Assembly: GCA_027923965.1 (NCBI GenBank)
Contig: AP026969.1
Coordinates: 3,410,001 to 3,474,000, forward strand
DNA length: 64,000 nt
From: Comamonadaceae bacterium OS-1
Lineage (GTDB): Bacteria; Pseudomonadota; Gammaproteobacteria; Burkholderiales; Burkholderiaceae_C
Direction of reading: 5' to 3'
This document shows positions 34,475 to 42,927 of this stretch, piece by piece. The notes under the pieces are model-generated. The model saw only the letters and a program-made list of their open reading frames with translations, had not been told where the DNA came from and made no database searches. The position numbers and the translations under genes are program-made. Numbering within the stretch: position 1 is the stretch's first letter; every line of letters starts with the position of its first letter.

Positions 34475-35293
34475 ATGAAAACCATACGTACAGGCGCGGT
34501 TCTTTTGGCAAGCGCAGCAGCTTTGGCCACCGGTACAGGGGCGCAAGCCGCCGACTGGAGCGACACCTCCATCGGCTACCGCTACGGCACCAGCTTTCGC
34601 GAGCCCTTTATCAGCAAAGACCTGTCCAAAAACATCATCAACATCACCCACGTCAGTGGCTACAAATACGGCACCAACTTCCTAAACCTGGACCTGCTGC
34701 AGTCCGACGCCGACGACAGCAGCGCCCAGGAGGCCTATCTGGTCTACCGCCACACGCTGGACCTGGGCAAGGTCAGCGGCAAAAGCTTTGCCTTTGGCCC
34801 GGTGCGCGGCCTGGGCCTGACCGCCGGGTTTGACTGGAACACCAAGAACGACACCGGCTACGCATCCAAAAAACGCATGTGGGTAGTGGGCCCCACGCTG
34901 ATGATGGACGTGCCGGGGTACTTGAACGTCAGCCTGCTGCTGCTCAAGGAAAGCAATATGCCCAAGTCCATCACCAGCCGCTATACCTACGACACCCACC
35001 CCATGCTGAACCTGGCCTGGGGCATACCCATCGGTAGCACGGGCCTGGCGTTCGAGGGCTTCATGAACTACATCGCCTCCAAGGGCAAGAACGAATTTGG
35101 CGGCCCCACATCGCCCGAAACCAATATCGATGGCACGGTGTTTTACGACCTGAGCCCCGCTCTGGGTGCCAGCCCCAAGACCCTGCGCGTGGGCGTGGGC
35201 TACCAGTACTGGCGCAACAAGTTCGGTAACCCCGGCACCATCACCGGTACCACGGCCAAAACGCCGATGGTCCGCGCCGACTACCATTTCTAG
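34475..35293 (+). CDS. Tsx-like nucleoside-specific outer-membrane channel
   Basis: 272 residues. The signal peptide MKTIRTGAVLLASAAALATGTGAQA is cleaved before ADWSDTSIGYRYGTSFREPF, the N-terminal pattern of the Tsx/OmpK family. A 12-strand barrel is expected, with a C-terminal VRADYHF ending in Phe. The role is likely passive uptake of nucleosides or a related small solute. The AT-rich leader just upstream (34380-34430) is a plausible promoter. It stands alone between the cyanophycin and min genes. Confidence 0.75.
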   Translation: MKTIRTGAVLLASAAALATGTGAQAADWSDTSIGYRYGTSFREPFISKDLSKNIINITHVSGYKYGTNFLNLDLLQSDADDSSAQEAYLVYRHTLDLGKVSGKSFAFGPVRGLGLTAGFDWNTKNDTGYASKKRMWVVGPTLMMDVPGYLNVSLLLLKESNMPKSITSRYTYDTHPMLNLAWGIPIGSTGLAFEGFMNYIASKGKNEFGGPTSPETNIDGTVFYDLSPALGASPKTLRVGVGYQYWRNKFGNPGTITGTTAKTPMVRADYHF

Positions 35294-35410
35294 TTGCAAA
35301 TACTGCCCTGCCGGTCCTCCCACCAGCAGGGCCTGGCCGCAGCGGGGGCCGGGGGCACGGGCAGCGGTAAAATCGCGCCTTTGTCGCCCTTTCCCCCTCC
35401 TACCCCATCC

Positions 35411-36145
35411 ATGTCGTCTGTAACCGCCGGGTCCACCCGGGCCTGCTTTGACCTGAAAAGTGCCACGCTGCCCCTGATTGCGGTGGTGCTGAAAACCGCC
35501 GACCTGGCCGCCCTGGCCCAGGAGATGGAAACCCGCTTTGGTGACACCCCCGATTTTTTCGACCAGGACCCGGTAGTCATCAACCTGGTGCCCGTGGCCG
35601 ATAGCACCGACTCCATCCATTTCCAGCTACTGATCGAGCTGTTGCGCAGCTACCGCATGCAGCCGATTGCCGTGCACGGCGGCAACGCAGCCCAACGGCA
35701 GGCGGCTGTGCAGGCCGGGCTGGTGGATGCACCCGACATCACCAACGCCGCGCCCCTGCCCCCCGCTGCGCCCCCCGTGGCCGCGCCTGCGCCCGAACCC
35801 GCCGTGGCAGTGCCCAGCGGTGCGCTGGTCATCGACAAGCCCTTGCGCTCAGGCCAGCAGGTGTACGCCCGCGGCAGCGACCTGGTGGTGTTGGCCATGG
35901 TCAGCAACGGGGCCGAGGTGCTTGCCGATGGCAGCATCCACGTCTATGCCCCGCTGCGGGGCCGCGCCATTGCCGGGGCCAAGGGCAATGAAGACGCACG
36001 CATTTTCAGCACCTGCCTGGAGGCCGAGCTGGTCTCCATCGCCGGTGTCTACCGCACCTCCGAAATCCCCCTGCCCGCCGAGGTGCTGGGTAAGCCAGCC
36101 CAGGTGCGGCTGCTCAGCGAAAAGCTGGTCATGGAAGCCCTGTAA
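35411..36145 (+). CDS. minC: Septum site-determining protein MinC
   Basis: 244 residues. The N-terminal MinC domain (FDLKSATLPLIAVVLKTADLAALAQEME) is followed by a Pro/Ala-rich linker (PLPPAAPPVAAPAPEPAVAVP) and a C-terminal beta-helical domain (DKPLRSGQQVYARGSDLVVLAMVSNGAEVLADGSIHVYAPLRGRAIAG) that binds MinD and FtsZ. It inhibits FtsZ rings away from midcell. First gene of minCDE; minD starts 95 bp after its stop codon. Confidence 0.93.
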   Translation: MSSVTAGSTRACFDLKSATLPLIAVVLKTADLAALAQEMETRFGDTPDFFDQDPVVINLVPVADSTDSIHFQLLIELLRSYRMQPIAVHGGNAAQRQAAVQAGLVDAPDITNAAPLPPAAPPVAAPAPEPAVAVPSGALVIDKPLRSGQQVYARGSDLVVLAMVSNGAEVLADGSIHVYAPLRGRAIAGAKGNEDARIFSTCLEAELVSIAGVYRTSEIPLPAEVLGKPAQVRLLSEKLVMEAL

Positions 36146-36240
36146 TGGCCACACGCCGCAAGCAAAACCCGGTTCGCCGCCCTCCGCCGTCGGCATCCAT
36201 CACCCCATTCAAACCCAGAAATCTGAAAGACCCGCAACCC

Positions 36241-37056
36241 ATGACCAAGATCATTGTGGTGACATCCGGCAAAGGTGGCGTTGGCAAAACCACCACCAGC
36301 GCCAGTTTTGCCTCCGGCCTCGCGCTGCGCGGCTTCAAGACAGCCGTGATCGACTTTGACGTCGGCCTGCGCAACCTCGACCTGATCATGGGCTGCGAAC
36401 GCCGCGTGGTGTACGACCTGATCAACGTCATCCACAACGAAGCCAACCTGAACCAGGCCCTGATCAAAGACAAGCAGTGCGACAACCTGTTCGTGCTGGC
36501 CGCCTCGCAAACCCGCGACAAGGATGCGCTGACGCAAGACGGCGTGGAGCGCGTGCTCAAAGACCTGGGCGACATGGGCTTTGAATACATCGTCTGCGAC
36601 TCGCCTGCGGGCATCGAGACCGGCGCACTCATGGCCATGCACTTTGCCGACGAGGCCCTGGTGGTGACCAACCCCGAAGTGTCTTCGGTACGCGACTCGG
36701 ACCGCATCCTGGGCATGCTGGGCTCCAAGACCAAGCGTGCCATCGAAGGCAAAGAGCCCGTCAAGGAGCACCTGGTCATCACCCGCTACAACCCGGTGCG
36801 GGTGGAAGACGGCCAGATGCTGTCGCTGGAAGACATCCAGGACATCCTGCGCATCCCGCTGATGGGCGTGATCCCCGAGTCGGAAACCGTGCTGCAGGCC
36901 TCCAACCAGGGCCTGCCCGCCATCCACCTGACCGAAACCGATGTCTCGGAAGCCTACAAGGACGTGGTGGCGCGGTTTTTGGGCGAGGACAAGCCCATGC
37001 GTTTTGTCGAAGCCGTGAAGCCCGGATTTTTCAAGCGCCTTTTCGGAGGGAAATAA
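36241..37056 (+). CDS. minD: Septum site-determining ATPase MinD
   Basis: 271 residues. The deviant Walker A is SGKGGVGKTTT with signature lysines K11 and K16, and DFDVGLRNLDLIMGCERRVVYD is typical. The C-terminal amphipathic membrane-targeting helix is PGFFKRLFGGK. It recruits MinC to the membrane and oscillates with MinE. The ATG at 36241 is chosen for the conserved MTKIIVVTSGKGG start; an upstream in-frame ATG at 36145 would add a basic, unconserved extension. Confidence 0.95.
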   Translation: MTKIIVVTSGKGGVGKTTTSASFASGLALRGFKTAVIDFDVGLRNLDLIMGCERRVVYDLINVIHNEANLNQALIKDKQCDNLFVLAASQTRDKDALTQDGVERVLKDLGDMGFEYIVCDSPAGIETGALMAMHFADEALVVTNPEVSSVRDSDRILGMLGSKTKRAIEGKEPVKEHLVITRYNPVRVEDGQMLSLEDIQDILRIPLMGVIPESETVLQASNQGLPAIHLTETDVSEAYKDVVARFLGEDKPMRFVEAVKPGFFKRLFGGK

Positions 37057-37059
37057 GCC

Positions 37060-37323
37060 ATGTCTTTCCTGTCGTTCTTCTTGGGCGAGAAGAAAAAAAC
37101 CGCTACGGTGGCCAAAGAGCGGCTGCAAATCATCCTGGCGCATGAGCGCAGTGGCCGGGGCGCCAGCCGCCCCGACTACCTGCCCGCCCTGCAGCGCGAA
37201 CTGCTGGCGGTGATCTCCAAGTACGTGTCGATCAACGCCGAAGACATCAAGGTCCACCTGGAGCGCCAGGACAACCTGGAAGTGCTGGAAGTGAAGATCG
37301 AACTACCCGAAGCATTGCGCTGA
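37060..37323 (+). CDS. minE: Cell division topological specificity factor MinE
   Basis: 87 residues. The N-terminal helix ([30 protein letters not shown]) binds MinD and the membrane, and the C-terminal domain ([40 protein letters not shown]) gives topological specificity. A GGAGGG site lies inside the end of minD; the genes are 3 bp apart. Confidence 0.95.
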   Translation: MSFLSFFLGEKKKTATVAKERLQIILAHERSGRGASRPDYLPALQRELLAVISKYVSINAEDIKVHLERQDNLEVLEVKIELPEALR

Positions 37324-37337
37324 TACTGGAGACCTGG

Positions 37338-37805
37338 ATGAAGCTGTGGACTGTTACCCTGGCACTGGCTGCCACCTGCGTGGCTGCCCAGGCCGAGCAA
37401 ATCGGCTCGGTGGACACGGCTTTCCAGTGGATCGGGCCCGACCACAAAATCGTCGTCGATGCATTTGACGACCCGCTGGTGCAGGGCGTGACCTGCTTTG
37501 TGTCGCGGGCCAAGACCGGCGGGCTCAAGGGTGCCTTCGGCCTGGCCGAAGACAAGGCCGAGGCCTCTATCGCCTGCCGCCAGGTCGGCCCCATCAGCTT
37601 CACCAAGCCGCTGCCGCAAAGCGACGAGGTGTTCAACGAGCGCCTGTCCATCCTGTTCAAAAAGCTGCGCATCGTGCGCATGGTGGACAAAAAGCGCAAC
37701 GCCCTGGTCTACCTGACCTACTCCGACAAGCTGATCGACGGCTCGCCAGAAAACGCCGTCACCGCCGTGGCGGTGGACCACGCCACCCCCATTCCGCTCA
37801 AGTAA
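37338..37805 (+). CDS. creA: CreA family periplasmic protein
   Basis: 155 residues. A signal peptide [19 protein letters not shown] is followed by [43 protein letters not shown], the CreA signature with its paired cysteines (GVTCF and IACRQ). Function is unknown despite its name from the E. coli cre locus. It follows minE by 14 bp and may be co-transcribed. Confidence 0.85.
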   Translation: MKLWTVTLALAATCVAAQAEQIGSVDTAFQWIGPDHKIVVDAFDDPLVQGVTCFVSRAKTGGLKGAFGLAEDKAEASIACRQVGPISFTKPLPQSDEVFNERLSILFKKLRIVRMVDKKRNALVYLTYSDKLIDGSPENAVTAVAVDHATPIPLK

Positions 37806-37806
37806 C

Positions 37807-38442
37807 TCAGGCCCAGTCGCTGGAGCTATCGCCGCCGCTATCGCCGCCAATATCCAGCCCGTCGTCGTTGCCAAACGCATCGGTGTTGGTGTCCGCGACG
37901 GACTGCGGCGCTTCGGGTGCAGACGCTTTCGGCTCGCTCAGGCCAAACGCCGAAGCCGGTGTGCCCGCCAGCGCATTGCTGCCGTGGTGGCCCATCAGGC
38001 TCTCAATCCCCTGGAACAAGAACGCACCTGCCGCCACGCCTGCAGCGGTGGTCGCCATGCTGGTCAGGAAGCTGGGGGCCTGGAAGCGCGAGGGCGCTGG
38101 CGCGGCCTGCGGGTAAGGCGGTGCCGGGGCGTAGGCCATGGCAGGTGCCGCCGGGGCCACAGTGGGTGCCACCGGGGCCCGGCCCCAGCCGTTGGCATCC
38201 AGAAAGTTGGCCGCAGGTTTGGCCTGCTGCAATTCGGCTTGCAGGCTGGCGATCTGGGCCTGGGCGGTCTGCAAGGCATTGTCTTGCAGCAGACAGCGTT
38301 GCACCAGCAGATAGGCCGCGTCGGGCTGGCGCGCCACGGCCTCGGCAATCAAGGCCTGGGCCTCCGGGTCCTTGGCCCCGGCCTGGGCTTGCGCCAACTG
38401 CTGCAAGAACCGGCTGAGTTGTTCGCGTTCTAGGATGTTCAT
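37807..38442 (-). CDS. DUF2076 family protein
   Basis: 211 residues. The N-terminal helical part begins NILEREQLSRFLQQLAQAQAGAKDPEAQALIAEAVARQPDAAYLLVQRCLLQDNAL with a coiled coil (TAQAQIASLQAELQQAK). A Pro/Ala-rich linker, one weak membrane helix (MATTAAGVAAGAFLFQGI) and a Gly/Asp/Ser tail (DIGGDSGGDSSSDWA) follow. This matches the DUF2076 family, of unknown function. It converges on creA with a 1-bp gap. Confidence 0.75.
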   Translation of the reverse strand: MNILEREQLSRFLQQLAQAQAGAKDPEAQALIAEAVARQPDAAYLLVQRCLLQDNALQTAQAQIASLQAELQQAKPAANFLDANGWGRAPVAPTVAPAAPAMAYAPAPPYPQAAPAPSRFQAPSFLTSMATTAAGVAAGAFLFQGIESLMGHHGSNALAGTPASAFGLSEPKASAPEAPQSVADTNTDAFGNDDGLDIGGDSGGDSSSDWA

Positions 38443-38542
38443 AAAAACCTGGTGGTAGTGGATGGCCCTTAGTTGCCGCCGCTCCGCGCCAATTCAACAC
38501 CCCGGGGATGTCAATCCTGGGTAAAGCCCAAAAAGCGCTCAC

Positions 38543-38582
38543 TATAATATTTATAGCTTTTCACGCTTATGGTGTAAGCACG
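38543..38582. repeat. Dispersed repeat between the DUF2076 gene and the cobalamin operon
   Basis: TATAGCTTTTCACGCTTATGGTGTAAGCACG, a slightly diverged copy just past the 3' end of the ferredoxin gene. Confidence 0.6.
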
Positions 38583-38606
38583 AAGGGCCAATTTGGCACC
38601 AAGTTT

Positions 38607-38948
38607 TTATTCCAACCCTGGCCCTTGGTGGAACACCAGTTCGTCCACCGCCTGCCCGCCCACCAGATGCTGGTCGATGATGCGGTCCATGTTGGCGGGG
38701 GTGACGTTGTAGTACCAGGTTCCGTCGGGCTGCACGCACAGCACCGGCCCACCTTTGCAGGCGGCGAAGCAGCTGACCCGGCTGCGTTTGACGCGCAGCG
38801 CGCCCTCGTGCAGCCCGGCGGCCTTGAACTTATCGCCCAGGCTGTCAAACAAGGCCTGCGACTGGCCATCCTGCGTGCAGCGGCTGCCGGTACAAACGAG
38901 GATGTGGCGCTTGTAGTCGCCAATCTTGGGTTTGGTGACCTCGCTCAT
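38607..38948 (-). CDS. Thioredoxin-like [2Fe-2S] ferredoxin of the cobalamin operon
   Basis: 113 residues. Four cysteines, C19 and C24 (CTGSRC) plus C60 and C64 (CFAAC), match the thioredoxin-like ferredoxin pattern. The sequence KRHILVCTGSRCTQDGQSQALFDSL is typical. It is the last gene of the cob operon and overlaps cobJ by 4 bp. It may supply electrons to a reductive step such as cobalt or ring reduction (inference). Confidence 0.82.
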   Translation of the reverse strand: MSEVTKPKIGDYKRHILVCTGSRCTQDGQSQALFDSLGDKFKAAGLHEGALRVKRSRVSCFAACKGGPVLCVQPDGTWYYNVTPANMDRIIDQHLVGGQAVDELVFHQGPGLE

Positions 38949-39916
38949 GCCTGCACCTCTTCGACCGGAGCAGGGACCTCTTCGATCGGCGCGTTCAACA
39001 CCATGTCGATGTAGTCCGCAGGCAGCCGGTGCTGACGGGCCAGGGCTTCCACGCTGGTGCCGTCGGCGAAGTCGGCGCGCAGGTTGTCCATCCAGCCCAG
39101 CAGGCCGGTGGACAGCGAACGCCCGGCTTTTTCGCCCGCGCGGGTGCTGCCGCCGTCGTCCAGGTCGTACTTGTTGGCGTAGCCGCGGGGCGTGACCATC
39201 AGGCCATGCTGGATGAAAGTGTGGCTGTTGCCGATCAGCACCGTGGTCAGCATGCCGATGTCGCAATCGCTCATTTTGTCCAGCGTGGTGAACTCGATGC
39301 GCTCGCGGCGGCGGTAGGCCGACTTGACCACCGCCACCGGCGTGTCCGGCCTGCGGTGGCGCAGAAACAGCGCCTGCGCCTGCACGATCTGCTGGGTGCG
39401 ACGGCCACTCTTGGGGTTGTACAGCGCCACCACGAAGTCGGCGGCGGCCACCGCATCCAGACGGCGCGCAATCACCGGCCAGGGGGTCAGCAGATCGCTC
39501 AGGGAGATGGAGCAAAAGTCATGCGTCAAGGGTGCCCCCACCAGCGCGGCGCAGGCGTTGATGGCCGACGCGCCAGGCACCACCTCCACCGCGATGTCCG
39601 ACTCCGGGGTCCAGCCCGCCTGGAACAGCACCTCGTAGGTGGGCCCGGCCATGCCGTAGACACCGGCATCGCCACTGGAGATCAGCGCCACCTTCTTGCC
39701 CTCGCGGGCCCGGTCCAGGGCGTTAACGGCGCGGTCGAGCTCTTCGGTCATGCCTTTGCGGATGACTTCCTTGCCTTCGAGCAGGTCGGCCACCAGCTTG
39801 ATGTAGGTGGAGTAGCCCACCACCACATCGGCCTCGGCAATCGCCTCGCGGGCGCGCTGGGTCATGTGCGCATGGCTGCCGGGGCCAATACCGACCAGGG
39901 AAATCTTGCCGCTCAT
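38945..39916 (-). CDS. cobJ: Precorrin-3B C17-methyltransferase
   Basis: 323 residues. The tetrapyrrole methylase fold has KISLVGIGPGSHAHMTQRAREAI at the start, VGYSTYIKLV, then SSGDAGVYGMAGP, VEVVPGASAINACAALVGAPL and CDIGMLTTVLIGNS. It methylates C17 with ring contraction (CobJ/CbiH). A C-terminal extension of about 70 residues follows the methylase core. It overlaps cbtA by 4 bp and the ferredoxin gene by 4 bp. Confidence 0.88.
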   Translation of the reverse strand: MSGKISLVGIGPGSHAHMTQRAREAIAEADVVVGYSTYIKLVADLLEGKEVIRKGMTEELDRAVNALDRAREGKKVALISSGDAGVYGMAGPTYEVLFQAGWTPESDIAVEVVPGASAINACAALVGAPLTHDFCSISLSDLLTPWPVIARRLDAVAAADFVVALYNPKSGRRTQQIVQAQALFLRHRRPDTPVAVVKSAYRRRERIEFTTLDKMSDCDIGMLTTVLIGNSHTFIQHGLMVTPRGYANKYDLDDGGSTRAGEKAGRSLSTGLLGWMDNLRADFADGTSVEALARQHRLPADYIDMVLNAPIEEVPAPVEEVQA

Positions 39917-40704
39917 GGCTGGAACTCCGGTACAGGGATGGCGCGGGTGAAAGTCGCCGCCAGGCTGGGCCGCAGCCAGCGCTGAAATGCCAGGCCACAG
40001 GCCACGGCCATGCAGGCCCAGAACGACAGCGACACCCAGGTCGTCGCCCAGATGAATTGCGTGCCCAGGTCGCGCAAGGCCGTCTGCGCCTCGCCACTGA
40101 AACCGGCCAACGGATCGGCGCTGATCTGCGGTGCCCCCACCATGAACGGCACGGCCAGCCAGGCCACTGCGGCTGCCCAACGCAAGGGACTGCGCAAGCC
40201 CGCAGCCGAAGCGCAAGCCAGTGCCGCACTTAGCGCCGCCAGCAACCACCAGCCCTGGCGGGAACCCAGGCGGGCGGCATCCATGCCCGGAATCTCGGCA
40301 TGCAGCCCCAGGGACGGCCAGAAATGGAACACCAGCCAGCCCGCTGCCGCCGTCCACAGCGCCAACGGCACCGAGCGCAGCACCGTGCCGCGCCACAGGC
40401 AGACCCCCATCACCGCCAACACCAGCAGCGCCATGCTGAAGGCGTGCAGCACATTGGCCACCCAGGTCCAGACGGTGCGCTCGGCCCCATCGGCAGGCAC
40501 CCAGGCCTCGGCTGTATGCGCATGTTCGTGCGCTGCGGCTTCGGCATGCACATGGAGGCTGGCGGGGGCTTCCAGCTTCTGGTCCTCATATTGTTCAGCG
40601 GCCAGAATGATGGGTACGGCCTGCCACTGTTGCACACCCGACTGCACGCTGCCAACCAGCAGCGCCGCGGCCAGGGCTGAAAAAATCAAGCGTTGAAAGA
40701 TCAT
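39913..40704 (-). CDS. cbtA: Predicted cobalt transporter subunit CbtA
   Basis: 263 residues, with multiple hydrophobic helices. The N terminus FQRLIFSALAAALLVGSVQSGVQQWQAVPIILAAEQYE and the loop HVHAEAAAHEHAHTAEAW (metal-ligand-like histidines) match the CbtA family, whose genes sit with cobalamin genes and B12 riboswitches. Placed between cbtB and cobJ, it presumably supplies cobalt for this pathway. Confidence 0.83.
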   Translation of the reverse strand: MIFQRLIFSALAAALLVGSVQSGVQQWQAVPIILAAEQYEDQKLEAPASLHVHAEAAAHEHAHTAEAWVPADGAERTVWTWVANVLHAFSMALLVLAVMGVCLWRGTVLRSVPLALWTAAAGWLVFHFWPSLGLHAEIPGMDAARLGSRQGWWLLAALSAALACASAAGLRSPLRWAAAVAWLAVPFMVGAPQISADPLAGFSGEAQTALRDLGTQFIWATTWVSLSFWACMAVACGLAFQRWLRPSLAATFTRAIPVPEFQP

Positions 40705-40718
40705 GCGGTGCTCCGGGC

Positions 40719-40916
40719 TCAGTGGCAGGGTTTGACGGTCACGTGGCGCACGTCATGCGCCGCGTTGTGCAGCAGCGGGCTTTCGGCAAACGCCACGCCG
40801 TAGAGCACGACCATGCCCAGGGCGGCCCCGGCGGCGAGTTGCAGCAACAGGCTGCGGGTGGCGCTGCTGGCAGCGGCAGGCGTAGTGACGGTGGTGGTAG
40901 TGGAAGTGGTGTGCAT
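40719..40916 (-). CDS. cbtB: Cobalt transporter subunit CbtB, small membrane protein
   Basis: 65 residues. One membrane helix (LLLQLAAGAALGMVVLYGVAFAE) is followed by a histidine-rich tail HNAAHDVRHVTVKPCH, the CbtB signature. It starts at the ATG at 40916, 14 bp upstream of cbtA's start region, and follows cobE. Confidence 0.82.
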   Translation of the reverse strand: MHTTSTTTTVTTPAAASSATRSLLLQLAAGAALGMVVLYGVAFAESPLLHNAAHDVRHVTVKPCH

Positions 40917-40930
40917 CAAGGACTCCAAAG

Positions 40931-41332
40931 TTAAAAAATGCGGGCTAGGGAAACCGTGGCGTTGTGCCCATCGGCACCACGGTGTTTGAGTTTTTCGACC
41001 ACCAGGGCGGTCATGGGCAGGTTGCCCCCTACCAGCAGGGCCGCAGCCTCGCTGACCGACGGGGTACCGGTGTGCTTGCGAACCACCTCCGACGGGTGGG
41101 GCACGGCGACGGTGGCGAGTTCGTCCGGGCGGAAGAAGCGAACCGCCCAGCCGTGCTCCAACGCCAGGGCCAGCAGCCCGGGTTCGTCCGCTTTGAGGTC
41201 GATGCTGGCCACCGCCCGGATCTGCGACACCTGCGCACCTACCCGCTGCAAGGCCTGCTGTAGCGCCTGGTGCAAGGTGGCCAACGAGGTGCCCCGGTCG
41301 CAGCCCAGGCCCAGGGTGAATTGGGGGGTCAT
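40931..41332 (-). CDS. cobE: CobE / C-terminal CbiG-domain protein
   Basis: 133 residues. FTLGLGCDRGTSLATLHQALQQAL and AVASIDLKADEPGLLALALEHGW, then TGTPSVSEAAALLVGG, match the C-terminal domain of CbiG (CobE). In many genomes this is fused to the N-terminal CbiG domain; here the N-terminal part is a separate gene just upstream. It is implicated in the cobalt-precorrin-5A hydrolase step. Confidence 0.82.
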   Translation of the reverse strand: MTPQFTLGLGCDRGTSLATLHQALQQALQRVGAQVSQIRAVASIDLKADEPGLLALALEHGWAVRFFRPDELATVAVPHPSEVVRKHTGTPSVSEAAALLVGGNLPMTALVVEKLKHRGADGHNATVSLARIF

Positions 41333-41370
41333 GGGGTACCACCTCGGGGTCCCACCCGCAGGGCATTTAT

Positions 41371-41412
41371 TTCAAAAATCATAGCTACAAACCTATGCCA
41401 CATAAGCACAGG
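41371..41412. repeat. Dispersed repeat overlapping the 3' end of cbiG
   Basis: TTTCAAAAATCATAGCTACAAACCTATGCCACATAAGCACAGG, a diverged copy. The last codons and stop of cbiG lie inside it. Confidence 0.5.
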
Positions 41413-42136
41413 GTGGTCGGTAGACCACTAAGCGTTCGTGCAGCTCGGTCCAGCGCTCCGGCGGCACCTCGGCATCGGTGATCCACAGCACGGCCTTGAA
41501 TTGGGCCAAGTCCACGTCGGCAAAGCGTGCGAACGTGTGGATGCTGGCGGGCAAAGGTGTGGGCCGGGTCCACCAGTGCGGGCTGCCAGCTTCCTGCACC
41601 ACCGCAATCGGCTCGCCATTCACCACATGCGCCGACACGCGGGTGATGTTGATCTTGGGTGCTTCCACCTTCCAGCCCAACTCACGGCCCAGGATGTCTA
41701 CCGGAATCGTCTTGCCCACGTCGGACGCGGTGGTCAGCACCGCAGTGGCACCCAGCAGCGCTGCGACTTGCTCGGCCATGGCATTGGCCCCGCCCACGTG
41801 ACCCGACAGCACCGGAATGACAAACTGCGCCGCGTCGTCCACCACCAGCACGCCGGGGTCCTCGTCCTTGCTTTTCAGGTGCGGGGCAATCAGCCGTACC
41901 ACCGCCCCCAGCGACACGAAAAACACCACCTGGTCAAAGTCGGCAAACAGCGCGGCTATCTCGTCGCGGAACGGGCCGCTGTAGGCCCGCACCGGGTTGG
42001 ATAGACCGGCCATCAGCGGCGCGAACTTGTCGGCCACACAGACGCTGGCCTCGGGCATCTGGCGGGCCAGATCGGCGGTTTGCTGGGCTCCGTGCTTGGT
42101 GATGGCCACCAGGACGATGCGGACGGGGGTGTTCAT
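41393..42136 (-). CDS. cbiG: Cobalt-precorrin-5A hydrolase, N-terminal CbiG part
   Basis: 247 residues. IVLVAITKHGAQQTADLARQMP, FVSLGAVVRLIAPHLKSKDEDPGVLVVDDAAQFVIPVLSGHVGGANAMAEQVAALL and TTASDVGKTIPVDILGRELGW are the CbiG N-terminal and central signatures. The protein opens the delta-lactone of cobalt-precorrin-5A, releasing acetaldehyde. The C-terminal domain is encoded separately (cobE). It overlaps cobI by 4 bp. Its 3' end has been recast by a dispersed repeat, which may mark where the domains were separated. Confidence 0.85.
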   Translation of the reverse strand: MNTPVRIVLVAITKHGAQQTADLARQMPEASVCVADKFAPLMAGLSNPVRAYSGPFRDEIAALFADFDQVVFFVSLGAVVRLIAPHLKSKDEDPGVLVVDDAAQFVIPVLSGHVGGANAMAEQVAALLGATAVLTTASDVGKTIPVDILGRELGWKVEAPKINITRVSAHVVNGEPIAVVQEAGSPHWWTRPTPLPASIHTFARFADVDLAQFKAVLWITDAEVPPERWTELHERLVVYRPPCAYVA

Positions 42137-42927
42137 GCGGGGGTTTCCTCTTCTTCGATGTCGGTGGATGTTTTTTTGCGGCAGCCGCGCTGCAGCTCGC
42201 CGCGCACGCGCTCGGGGTTCTTCACCAGCAGCAGCGACAGGTAGTTGACCGTGGTGCCCTTCAGCGTGGCCACGTCGGTCACGATGCGCTCCAGGGGTGA
42301 TCCGGCTTTTTCGATGAAACGGCTGTGCTGCAGCAGGCCACGCCGCGCCAGCAGCGCGATCAGGTCGTCCAGCAGGGGCTTGACCTTCATCAGCACCAGG
42401 GTGTCAAAGTCGTCCAGCATCTTCTCCACCGCCGCGATGCCGTAGGCCGCGGGCACGATGGCAATGGTGTCGTCCTGCTCGGACAGCGGCATCTGCAGCT
42501 GGGCGCAGGCGGCGTTGAACGAGGTGACACCGGGCACGGTCTCGATGCGGGCCTGTGCGTCCAGCCCGCGCAGCACGCGGGCCAGGTAACCAAAGCTGGC
42601 GTAGGTGGAGGCATCGCCTTCGACCAGAAACAACACGTCCTGCCCAGTGGCCAGCAGCGCCTGCACCGTCTCGGCGGCCTTGAGCCAGTGGCGGGCCAGC
42701 TTCTCCACATCGTGCGTCATGGGAAACAGCAGCGGCTGGTGCCGGGACGGCAGCGGCAAACCGGCGCGGACCACGATGTCCAGTGCATAGCTTTCCTTGC
42801 GCAGGCTGCGCACCGGGTAGGTCCACACCGTGCCGGGTCGCTCCAGCAGGGCCCAGGCGCGGCGGGTGATGAGGCCGGGGTCGCCGGGGCCCAGGGATAC
42901 GCCGTACAACATGCCGGGCTGTGTCAT
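42133..42927 (-). CDS. cobI: Precorrin-2 C20-methyltransferase
   Basis: 264 residues. Tetrapyrrole methylase with MLYGVSLGPGDPGLITRRAWALLE, LVEGDASTYASFGYLARVL, IETVPGVTSFNAACAQLQMPLSEQD and VLMKVKP, the CobI/CbiL pattern. It methylates C20 of (cobalt-)precorrin-2. The ATG at 42927 overlaps the cobL stop codon (ATGA). Confidence 0.87.
   Translation of the reverse strand: MTQPGMLYGVSLGPGDPGLITRRAWALLERPGTVWTYPVRSLRKESYALDIVVRAGLPLPSRHQPLLFPMTHDVEKLARHWLKAAETVQALLATGQDVLFLVEGDASTYASFGYLARVLRGLDAQARIETVPGVTSFNAACAQLQMPLSEQDDTIAIVPAAYGIAAVEKMLDDFDTLVLMKVKPLLDDLIALLARRGLLQHSRFIEKAGSPLERIVTDVATLKGTTVNYLSLLLVKNPERVRGELQRGCRKKTSTDIEEEETPA

Noticed and set aside
34246..34572. 108-codon minus-strand gene over the start of the Tsx-like gene
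   Set aside because: It crosses the 17-bp palindrome, a dispersed repeat and the Tsx-like signal peptide, and shows no ribosome-binding site or domain.
38945..40396. A single fused gene joining part of CbtA DNA to CobJ
   Set aside because: The frame runs upstream of the true cobJ start into out-of-frame cbtA DNA. The cobJ family begins at KISLVGIGPG, and cbtA has its own frame.
40741..41340. Second cobalamin riboswitch upstream of cbtB
   Set aside because: No B12 box or GCCCCCGCAA-like block is present on either strand between cobE and cbtB, and the genes are only 14 bp apart.
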